Position numbers and translations under genes: made by a program
NCBI GenBank assembly: GCA_036568605.1
Contig: DATCSE010000106.1
Coordinates: 1 to 16,380 of the forward strand
DNA length: 16,380 bases
Direction of reading: 5' to 3'
Source of the DNA: DATCSE01 sp036568605
GTDB taxonomy: Bacteria; Pseudomonadota; Gammaproteobacteria; Burkholderiales; Burkholderiaceae_C
Shown: positions 8,394 through 14,680 of the stretch, one piece after another
Layout: each line of letters opens with the position of its first letter
Position numbering within the stretch: position 1 is the stretch's first letter
The notes under the pieces: generated by a model
What the model was told of the DNA's origin: nothing
Databases searched by the model: none
What the model saw: the letters and a program-made list of their open reading frames with translations, nothing else

Positions 8394-9155
8394 TCACATC
8401 GGCTTGAAGCGCGACTGGTAACTCTGGCTCACCGGCAGCCGCGTGCTGCCGTCCTTCAGCAGCACCTCCATGCCGCCGAGCTGGCGCTCGACCCGCGCGA
8501 CCTGCGCCAGGTTGACGACGGTGGAGCGGTGGATCTGCCAGAACTGCTCGGGGTCGAGCTGGCCGAGCAGCTCGCGCAGCGACAGCCGCAGCAGGAACTC
8601 CCCTTCGCGCGTGATCGCGCAGGTGTACTTGCTGTCGCTGCGGAAGTGGCTCACGTCGGCGACCATCAGCAGGTGCACGCGATCGCCCTGCGAGGCCTGC
8701 AGCCAGCGCAGCGGCGCGGTCGTGGGCGCCGGCGCGATCTCCGGCGGCATCCACTGCTGCAGCCAGCGCGCGAGTTCTGCCGGCGGCAGCTGCAGGCGCT
8801 GCTGCAGGCGCTGCACCGTCTCGCGCAGGCGCTCGCTGGAGAGCGGCTTGAGCAGGTAGTCGACCGCGCCGTGCTCGAAGGCGGCCAGCGCGTGCGCGTC
8901 GAACGCGGTGACGAAGACGACGTGCGCGAGGCCCTTGATGCGCTGTGCCAGCGCGAGTCCGTCGATGCCCGGCAGGCGGATGTCGACGAAGACGATGTCG
9001 GGGCGCCGCTGCAGCACCAGCGTCAGGCCGCTGTCGCCGTCCTCGGCCTCGCCGAGCAGCTGCAGTTGCGGCCACAGTTCGGCGAGGCCTTCGCGCAGGC
9101 GCTGACGCGGCAGGGCTTCGTCCTCGATCAGGACGGCGGTCGGGGTCTTGTTCAT
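8394..9155 (-). CDS. LytTR-family response regulator
   Basis: This 253-residue regulator has a CheY-like receiver (about 6-118) and a C-terminal LytTR DNA-binding domain (about 148-250). The receiver shows the acidic pair Glu11/Asp12, phosphoacceptor Asp58 in VFVDIRLPGIDG, Thr83 in FVTAFDAHAL and Lys103 in LLKPL. The LytTR part has the FRSDSKYTCAIT and FWQIHRSTVVNL blocks. It binds direct-repeat DNA sites in this family; I could not identify its targets here. Its ATG overlaps the kinase stop by one base (TGATG), so translation is coupled and the kinase is its partner. It is the last gene of the minus-strand operon and converges on the GH2 pair. Confidence 0.95.
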   Translation of the reverse strand: MNKTPTAVLIEDEALPRQRLREGLAELWPQLQLLGEAEDGDSGLTLVLQRRPDIVFVDIRLPGIDGLALAQRIKGLAHVVFVTAFDAHALAAFEHGAVDYLLKPLSSERLRETVQRLQQRLQLPPAELARWLQQWMPPEIAPAPTTAPLRWLQASQGDRVHLLMVADVSHFRSDSKYTCAITREGEFLLRLSLRELLGQLDPEQFWQIHRSTVVNLAQVARVERQLGGMEVLLKDGSTRLPVSQSYQSRFKPM

Positions 9156-10189
9156 CAGGTTCCTGTTCCCATCGCCGGGGCCACGGCCCAGGGCAGCTCG
9201 ATGCGCGCGCAGACGCCGCGCTCGCCGCGCTGCTGCACGCTCAGGCGCGCCGCGTCGCCATAGAGGCCGGCGAGGCGGTCGCGCACGTTCGTCAGGCCGA
9301 TGCCGCGGCCCTTCGACGGCACCTTCGACGCGGCCAGCAGGCCGACGCCGTCGTCGCTGACCTGCAGCACGAGCTGCTCACCCTGGCGCCGCGCCAGCAC
9401 CTGCACCTGCCCGCCGCGTGGCCGCGGCTCGATGCCGTGCTGCACTGCGTTCTCGACCAGCGTCAGCAGCATCATCGGCGGCATCGGGTGCCGCGCGCAA
9501 TCGGCCTCGGTCTCGACCTCGAAGCGCAGCCGCTCGCCGAGTCGCGTCGCCATCACGGTGAGGTAGGCACGCGCCAGCGCGAGTTCCTTGTCGACCGTGG
9601 ACAGCGGCTCGCGCATCGACGGCAGCGCCAGCCGCAGGTACTCGTGCAGCTGGCCGACGAAACGTTCGGCGGTGGCCGGCTGCACGCGGATCAGCTGCTG
9701 CAGGCTCGCGAGCGCGTTGAACAGGAAGTGCGGCTCGACCTGCGCCTGCAGCGCCTTCAGCTCCATCACGCTGACCTGGCGCGAGAGCTCGGCCATCGCC
9801 GCGTTCTCCTCGGCGCGGGCGAGCTGCCAGCGCAGCTTCTGCTCCTCGCGCCAGCGCCACCAGCGCAGCGGCACGTGCAGCAGCAGCGCGAAGCCGAAGG
9901 CCGGCAGCGCGGCGAGCCACCCGGCGCCGGAAGGCCCGAGCGCCAGGCCGCTCGCCGCGCCCGCCGCCGCGGCGAACGGCACGCCCAGGCCCCACCAGCG
10001 CCACGGCAGAACCAGCCACGCGGCGCTGTAGGCCAGCCACATCTGCGCCGCGCTCACCGGCCAGCGGGCATGCGGCCACTGCCAGCGCAGCAGCGCCCAC
10101 GCGGCCCAGAACGCCAGTGCCGGCAGCAGCGCCTTGCGCAGCGGCCCGCGAGGGGCCGCGCGGTCGTCGGCGGTCGGTGAAGGCGTCAT
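9155..10189 (-). CDS. LytS/AlgZ-type membrane sensor histidine kinase
   Basis: This 344-residue protein has four hydrophobic segments in its first third (about 19-35, 47-62, 66-84 and 90-108) with only short loops between them. A coiled linker (about 112-150) leads to the His_kinase domain, with phosphoacceptor His154 in QAQVEPHFLFNAL. The ATPase part carries the N box LVENAVQHG (Asn247), the G1 motif DDGVG (280-283) and GRGIGLTNVRDRL (294-306). Such kinases phosphorylate a LytTR regulator, encoded here immediately downstream with a one-base overlap. With no sizeable periplasmic domain it probably senses within the membrane or through a partner. The two exported proteins encoded just upstream, the nearer only 7 bases away, are candidates for that role. 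Confidence 0.94.
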   Translation of the reverse strand: MTPSPTADDRAAPRGPLRKALLPALAFWAAWALLRWQWPHARWPVSAAQMWLAYSAAWLVLPWRWWGLGVPFAAAAGAASGLALGPSGAGWLAALPAFGFALLLHVPLRWWRWREEQKLRWQLARAEENAAMAELSRQVSVMELKALQAQVEPHFLFNALASLQQLIRVQPATAERFVGQLHEYLRLALPSMREPLSTVDKELALARAYLTVMATRLGERLRFEVETEADCARHPMPPMMLLTLVENAVQHGIEPRPRGGQVQVLARRQGEQLVLQVSDDGVGLLAASKVPSKGRGIGLTNVRDRLAGLYGDAARLSVQQRGERGVCARIELPWAVAPAMGTGT

Positions 10190-10196
10190 GGCGGCG

Positions 10197-10874
10197 TCAG
10201 TCGAGCGTGGCGTTGATCAGCGGCGCGGGCGCAAACTTCGCCATCACTTCGCGGTTCTGCGCGAAGGTGCGCTGCCGCTTCGCCACGTCGATGCCGATGG
10301 TCGTCTGCGTTGGCGCGACCTCGGGGCCGACAACATCGAAGCGCAGCCCGCGCGCCCACGTCTGGCCCTCGCCGACGAGCGCGAGCCCGAACACGATCGA
10401 ACCTTCGCTGGCCGGCACGTCGAGCACCACGCTGGCGTCGTGCCACTGGCCGTCCGCCGGCACAGCGCTGGCGGCGGGCAGCAACTTCTCCGCGCGGGGA
10501 TGGGCGGTCAGCACCTCGGGCAACAGAGCGAGGCTGCCGGCACCGAGGTACAGCCCGGCCCAGCCGCGGGTTCCTTCGGTCCGCACCTGAGCGCTGAAGC
10601 GGACCCGCTTGCCGGCGTAGCCGACGGTCGACTGGTGGACAGCACCCACGGTTTGCAGACCGGAGCTGTCCGGCGGCGCAACCGAGCGCACTGTCAGGCT
10701 GGGCGTGCCGCTCGCTTCGCTGGCCGGATCGATGCCGATCTGGTAGATCTTCCCGCCGACCGCGGGTTGGGGCTCGTTGTATTCGAACCAGCCGTCGGGC
10801 ATGCGAAGGTCCGTGGCACCGACGCTCATCACGACGGCGGCGATCGGGGCGATCAGAAGGGCTCGGCAGTCCAT
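10197..10874 (-). CDS. Small probably exported beta-sandwich-like protein, paralogue B
   Basis: This 225-residue protein is of unknown function. Its N-terminus, MDCRALLIAPIAAVVMSVGA, looks like a short signal peptide or anchor with a single Arg. The body has repeated short strand-like hydrophobic patterns and the blocks GKRVRFSAQVRTEG, GWAGLYLG, DASVVLDVPASEG and VFGLALVGEGQTWARGLRF. They resemble a secreted jelly-roll or carbohydrate-binding-like fold seen in uncharacterised proteobacterial proteins; this is from memory of the pattern, not a search. A basic segment (about 200-213) and a tail ending PAPLINATLD close it. Start ATG 10874 has GAGGAGA upstream. The same blocks occur in the gene just upstream, so the two are tandem duplicates. 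The kinase gene starts 7 bases after its stop. Confidence 0.75.
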   Translation of the reverse strand: MDCRALLIAPIAAVVMSVGATDLRMPDGWFEYNEPQPAVGGKIYQIGIDPASEASGTPSLTVRSVAPPDSSGLQTVGAVHQSTVGYAGKRVRFSAQVRTEGTRGWAGLYLGAGSLALLPEVLTAHPRAEKLLPAASAVPADGQWHDASVVLDVPASEGSIVFGLALVGEGQTWARGLRFDVVGPEVAPTQTTIGIDVAKRQRTFAQNREVMAKFAPAPLINATLD

Positions 10875-10900
10875 GGGGTGTCTCCTCGTCGACGCGGCGT

Positions 10901-11563
10901 TCACTGCAGCGCGAGATTGCGGGGCGGCGTCGGCTGTGCTGCGCGCATCTGCTGCTGCGCCTTCTGCTGCGTCGCCCGCGTCGCCTCGCCGGCCTGGACC
11001 GCGAAACGCTGCGCGGTGACCGGCACGTCGCGCCCGACGACCTCGAGCTTCACGTTGCGGGCCCAGACCTGGCCGCTGCCGACCAGCGCGAGGCCGACGT
11101 TCGCGACGCCTTCGCTCTCGGCCGGGATGTCGGCCACGACGCTGACGTCGCACCACTGCGGGCAGGCGGCGGCGCCGAGCGGCGGCGTTGCCTCGGCGTC
11201 CGGCGAGCCCGGTTGCAGCCACAGCGGCAGGAACCCGCTGCCGACCACGAGGCCGGCCCAGCCGTCGACGCCGGTGGCCATCACCTGCGCCGAGAAGCGC
11301 ACGCGCTTGCCGGCATGGCCCATCGCGTACTGGCTGATGCTGCCGATCTCGTGGGCGGCGCGCGTGCCGATCGCCTTGACGGTCAGCGCACGCTGGCCGC
11401 TCGCCTCCGTCTCCGGCGCGACGCCGGCTTCGTGCGTCGCGCCCAGCGGCCAGGCGTAGCTGGCGCCGGCCATCCAGCCGGCGGGTTGGCGCAGCGCGTC
11501 GGTGCTGCTGGCGTTCATCGCTGCCGCGGCGAGCGGGGCGGCGAGGAGGGCTCGGTAGTCCAT
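10901..11563 (-). CDS. Small probably exported beta-sandwich-like protein, paralogue A
   Basis: This is the first gene of the minus-strand operon: 220 residues of unknown function. The N-terminus MDYRALLAAPLAAAAMNASS aligns with the paralogue's MDCRALLIAPIAAVVMSVGA. Shared blocks are GKRVRFSAQV, GWAGL, DVSVVADIPAE, VGLALVGSGQVWAR and VVGRDVPVT. It has two or three cysteines in ACPQWCDVS that the paralogue lacks, and an Ala/Gln-rich tail (about 185-210) ending PTPPRNLALQ. ATG 11563 was chosen because of the alignment and because GAAGGA lies seven bases upstream. A longer in-frame start at 11818 would add an Arg-rich, non-family extension. Only 26 bases separate it from paralogue B. It may be a sensor accessory or a glycan-binding protein, but nothing in the sequence proves either. 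Confidence 0.75.
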   Translation of the reverse strand: MDYRALLAAPLAAAAMNASSTDALRQPAGWMAGASYAWPLGATHEAGVAPETEASGQRALTVKAIGTRAAHEIGSISQYAMGHAGKRVRFSAQVMATGVDGWAGLVVGSGFLPLWLQPGSPDAEATPPLGAAACPQWCDVSVVADIPAESEGVANVGLALVGSGQVWARNVKLEVVGRDVPVTAQRFAVQAGEATRATQQKAQQQMRAAQPTPPRNLALQ

Positions 11564-11801
11564 GCGATCATCCTTCGGGTGGGGAGGGGATGGCAGGAGT
11601 CTGGGCCGCGGGTCGGCGCGCCGCGAGCACGATGCGACCAAGCCATGCCGGCGGCGACGGAGCAGGCCCCGGCGCGACGAACGCGCCGCGCAGCCGCTCC
11701 ACGGCGGCCGCCTGCGGGCCACCATCTCGCCCGCAGCCGGCAGGTGGCGCTGGCGTACCGGGTGTCTCCTCCCCAGGACCGTGATACTCGTTTCCACGGG
11801 G

Positions 11802-11826
11802 TTAATTTGTTCGATCACAAAACTAT
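11802..11826. promoter_or_regulatory. Predicted XylR/ROK-type operator (autoregulatory)
   Basis: Read on the minus strand, the 25-mer carries TAGTTT, N11, AAATTA, which pairs at five of six positions around the same centre as the site at 2760-2784. The two sites match at 16 of 25 bases. A nested TTTGT-N6-ACAAA repeat (11806-11821) is also present. It overlaps the -10 of the ROK gene, as expected for autorepression. Confidence 0.55.
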
Positions 11827-11829
11827 ACT
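11824..11829 (+). promoter_or_regulatory. -10 element TATACT for the ROK-xylB unit
   Basis: TATACT differs from the consensus TATAAT at one base. No good -35 lies 17 bp upstream (GTTAAT at 11801-11806). Transcription from here would start near 11836, so the triplet of ATGs at 11837-11845 would be leaderless. This favours the ATG at 11879. Confidence 0.45.
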
Positions 11830-11878
11830 ACGCCCAATGATGATGCATCGAACGTTGCAGCCGCCCCGAGAGGGTGCG

Positions 11879-13105
11879 ATGTGGATCGAGCCCTCGGCGA
11901 TCAAGGGTCACCAGCAGGCCCTGAAGGACATCAACCGGATGTCCATCGTCCGCCAGCTCTGCGTGCATCCCGGCCTGTCCCGCACCGGGCTGGCGAATGC
12001 GGTCGAGCTGACGAAGTCGACCGTGACGCTGCTCGTGCGCGAGCTGATCGACGAGGGCTGGCTGGTGGAGGACGAGGTCGTCGCCACCGGCGATCTCGGG
12101 CGCCGCCCGACGCCGCTGTTCATCGATCCGGAGCGCCTCGTGCTCGTCGGCTGCGAGGTGGGCATCGCGGGCGTGCGCGGCGTGATCACGTCGCTCACCG
12201 GCGAGATCCTGGCCCGCTCCAAGGCGGCCTACCGGTCGGCCACTTCGGCGAAGGCCTGCCTGAAGATTCTCGCGGGCCTGGTGATCGACATGGTCGGCAA
12301 GCTGCGGCCCAGCCAGCGCGTCATCGGCGTCGGCGTGGGCGTTCCGGGCGGCGTCGAGGAGTCGACCGGCTTCCTGCACTTCGCCCCCAACCTGCGCTGG
12401 CGCGACGTTCCGATCGGCGAGGCGCTGCACGAGCGCTTCGCCGGCACCGCGCTGGCCGGCGTGCCGCTGTTCGTGCAGAACGAGGCGGACGTGGCGGTGG
12501 TCGGCGAACTGGAGTTCAACGGCGGGGAGAGCATCGACCCGCTGCTGTACCTGAGCATCAACCAGGGCGTGGGTGCCGGCGTGATCGTCGACAAGCGCCT
12601 GCTGACGGGCTACCGTGGCTTCGCCGGCGAGGTCGGCCACATGGTGCTCGTGCCGGGCGGGCCGGCGTGCTCGTGCGGGCGGCGGGGGTGCGCCGAGGCG
12701 CTGATCGGCGCGCGTGCCGTGCTGCCCGAGACCGAGGGTGACTGGGCCGATGCGCAAAGCGCGCTCGAGTCCGGCGATGCCGACGTGCGGCGCGCCGTCG
12801 AGAAAGCGGCGACCTACCTCGGCGTGCTGCTGCAGAACCTTGCCACCGCCTACGACCCTGGCCGCATCGTGCTGGGCGGCGCCGCCGTGCAGTTGGGCGA
12901 GGCCTTCCTCGAGCCGGCGCTGCGCACCTTGGCGGAATTCAGCGAGGCGGCCGGCGTGAGCGCGCCGCAGGTCCAGGTCTCGCGCTTCGGCGCCGATGCC
13001 GTCGCGCTCGGCGCCGCCGCGCTGGTGCGCTACCGGCTGACGCGGTCTCCGATCAGCGGCTGGTTCAGCGGGATTCGGCCGGCCTTGACGGGGGAGGCCG
13101 CCTGA
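11879..13105 (+). CDS. xylR: ROK-family transcriptional repressor, XylR-like
   Basis: This 408-residue protein joins an N-terminal winged helix-turn-helix (about 14-70, with the SRTGLANAVELTKSTVT helices) to a ROK sugar-binding domain. The ROK part shows VGVGVPGGV (phosphate-loop-like), SINQGVGAGVIVD, the ROK signature ending GEVGHM with His254, and the zinc motif CSCGRRGCAE (Cys264, Cys266, Cys271). Where ROK sugar kinases have a catalytic Asp in an N-D pair, this protein has QNEAD (Asn201-Glu202). That is the regulator-type pattern and argues against kinase activity. The ATG at 11879 has GAGAGGG four bases upstream; ATG 11837 is in frame and would add 14 residues. The stop overlaps the xylB start by one base. 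Xylose as inducer is inferred from xylB and the XylR-type operator; the symbol is used in that sense. Confidence 0.88.
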   Translation: MWIEPSAIKGHQQALKDINRMSIVRQLCVHPGLSRTGLANAVELTKSTVTLLVRELIDEGWLVEDEVVATGDLGRRPTPLFIDPERLVLVGCEVGIAGVRGVITSLTGEILARSKAAYRSATSAKACLKILAGLVIDMVGKLRPSQRVIGVGVGVPGGVEESTGFLHFAPNLRWRDVPIGEALHERFAGTALAGVPLFVQNEADVAVVGELEFNGGESIDPLLYLSINQGVGAGVIVDKRLLTGYRGFAGEVGHMVLVPGGPACSCGRRGCAEALIGARAVLPETEGDWADAQSALESGDADVRRAVEKAATYLGVLLQNLATAYDPGRIVLGGAAVQLGEAFLEPALRTLAEFSEAAGVSAPQVQVSRFGADAVALGAAALVRYRLTRSPISGWFSGIRPALTGEAA

Positions 13106-14565
13106 TGTTTCTCGGCATCGACCTCGGGACCTCCGAAGTGAAGGTCCTCCTGCTGGACGAGCGCGGCGCGATCGTCGGCACGGCGGGTTCCAGCCTGACG
13201 CTGAGCCATCCTCAACCGTTGTGGTCCGAGCAGGATCCGGCGGCGTGGTGGGCGGCGACCGAGCAGGCCGTGGCCCGGCTGCGCGCCGCCTTTCCCGAGG
13301 CCTTCGCGCAGGTGCGCGGCATCGGTCTGTCGGGCCAGATGCATGGCGCGGTGCTGATCGACAAGGCGCACGAGGTGCTGCGCCCGGCGATCCTGTGGAA
13401 CGACGGCCGGAGCCACGCCGAGTGCGACGAGCTGACCCGCGCCGCGCCGCGCCTGCACGAGATCGCCGGCAACCTCGCGATGCCCGGCTTCACCGCTCCG
13501 AAGCTGCTGTGGGTGCGCCGCCACGAGCCGGACCTGTTCGACCGCATCGACTGCGTGCTGCTGCCCAAGGACTACCTGCGCCTGCGCCTGACCGGCGAGC
13601 GGGTGGGCGATCCGTCCGATGCCGCGGGCACGCTGTGGCTGGACGTGGCGGCGCGCGACTGGTCCGACGAACTGCTCGCCGCGTGCGGCCTGCGCCGTGC
13701 GCAGATGCCGCGCCTGGTCGAGAGCGGTGCGGTCAGCGGCGTGCTGCTTCCCGAGCTCGCGCGTGCCTGGGGGCTGGGCGCCGACGTCGTGGTCGCGGGC
13801 GGCGCGGGCGACAACGCGGCCAGCGCGATCGGCGTCGGTGTGGTCCACCCCGGCGACGGCTTCATCTCGCTCGGCACCTCGGGCGTGCTGTTCGTCGTCA
13901 ACGACCGCTACCGCCCGAATCCGACCTCGGCCGTGCATGCCTTCTGCCACGCGGTGCCGGGACGCTGGCACCAGATGATCGTGATGCTGTCGGCGGCAAG
14001 CTGCCTGCAGTGGTTCACGCGCGTCAGCGGCGCTGCCGACGAGGCGGCGTTGATCGAGGAAGTGGCGGCGCTGTCGCACGAGGCGCGCGCCCACGCGCCG
14101 ATCTTCCTGCCGTACCTCGCCGGCGAGCGCACCCCGCACAACGACCCGTTCGCCAGCGGCGTGTTCATGGGCCTGCGCCACGAGACCACGCGCGCCCACT
14201 TTGCCTACGCGGTTCTGGAGGGCGTGGCGTTCGGCCTCGCCGACGGGCTGGCTGCGCTGCGCGCGGCCGGCACCGAGGTCGGCCGCCTGTCGTTGCTGGG
14301 CGGAGGCTCGCGCAGCGCGCTGTGGGCGCAGCTGATCGCCGATGCGCTGGGCGTGCCGTGCGACGTGCTCGACGGCGCCCAGGCGGGCGCCGCGCTCGGT
14401 GCGGCGCGCCTGGGCTGGATCGCGGCTGGCGGAACCCTCGCACAGGTGTGCCAGCGACCGCCCGTGCGCCAGGCCTTCGAGCCCGATGCGGCGCGTCACC
14501 ACGCGCTGCAAGGGCGGCTCCAACGCTTCCGGGAGATCTATAGCCAGACCGGCGCACGCATCTAG
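13105..14565 (+). CDS. xylB: Xylulokinase
   Basis: This 486-residue FGGY-family kinase phosphorylates D-xylulose to D-xylulose 5-phosphate with ATP in the cytoplasm, feeding the pentose phosphate pathway. It opens with GIDLGTSEVKVLLLD (Asp6, phosphate-binding). It carries the xylulokinase-typical GLSGQMHGAV (74-83), ILWNDGRS (96-103), PKDYLRLRLTGE and DAAGTLWLDVAARDW. Then come GGAGDNAASAIG with catalytic Asp236, the FLPYLAGERTPHNDP signature, and a C-terminal LLGGGSRSALWAQ ATP-site block. Length is normal (E. coli XylB has 484). GGGGGAGG lies just upstream, and its ATG overlaps the ROK stop as TGATG, so the two are translationally coupled. No xylose isomerase gene is seen in the window. Confidence 0.95.
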   Translation: MFLGIDLGTSEVKVLLLDERGAIVGTAGSSLTLSHPQPLWSEQDPAAWWAATEQAVARLRAAFPEAFAQVRGIGLSGQMHGAVLIDKAHEVLRPAILWNDGRSHAECDELTRAAPRLHEIAGNLAMPGFTAPKLLWVRRHEPDLFDRIDCVLLPKDYLRLRLTGERVGDPSDAAGTLWLDVAARDWSDELLAACGLRRAQMPRLVESGAVSGVLLPELARAWGLGADVVVAGGAGDNAASAIGVGVVHPGDGFISLGTSGVLFVVNDRYRPNPTSAVHAFCHAVPGRWHQMIVMLSAASCLQWFTRVSGAADEAALIEEVAALSHEARAHAPIFLPYLAGERTPHNDPFASGVFMGLRHETTRAHFAYAVLEGVAFGLADGLAALRAAGTEVGRLSLLGGGSRSALWAQLIADALGVPCDVLDGAQAGAALGAARLGWIAAGGTLAQVCQRPPVRQAFEPDAARHHALQGRLQRFREIYSQTGARI

Positions 14566-14680
14566 TCCTCGTCCGGTTTCAGCGTCGTGGCGGTCTCGGC
14601 AGTGCCCTTGAAGGACGCTGCGTGGATTCGGTCGGCATCGACGCGGCAGCGACCTTCGATCCGATCCGACATCAACATCC
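14566..14680 (+). promoter_or_regulatory. xylB to GH35 intergenic gap with a 7-bp inverted repeat
   Basis: The 115-base gap holds CAGCGTC (14580-14586) and its reverse complement GACGCTG (14614-14620), 27 bases apart. I see no copy of the TAGTT-type operator, no strong promoter and no clear ribosome-binding site before ATG 14681. The GH35 gene may be read through from xylB or have its own promoter. Confidence 0.3.

Larger units (their letters stand above)
11564..11878. other. Divergent control region between the minus operon and the ROK-xylB unit
   Basis: No gene is supported in this 315-base gap. Most of it is GC-rich and featureless. The segment 11801-11830 is sharply AT-richer and holds the predicted operator and a -10 element directed toward the ROK gene. 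GAAGGA (minus strand, just upstream of 11563) is the ribosome-binding site of the minus operon. I could not place a convincing minus-strand promoter, so whether the operator also controls the minus operon is open. Confidence 0.5.

Noticed and set aside
11564..11818. Longer start of paralogue A at 11818
   Set aside because: The added residues are Arg-rich and absent from the paralogue, whose start aligns exactly with ATG 11563, which has its own ribosome-binding site.
11213..11878. N-terminal extension of the ROK gene by about 220 codons
   Set aside because: The extension runs antisense through paralogue A and through the promoter, has no domain, and ATG 11879 has a strong ribosome-binding site directly before the winged helix.
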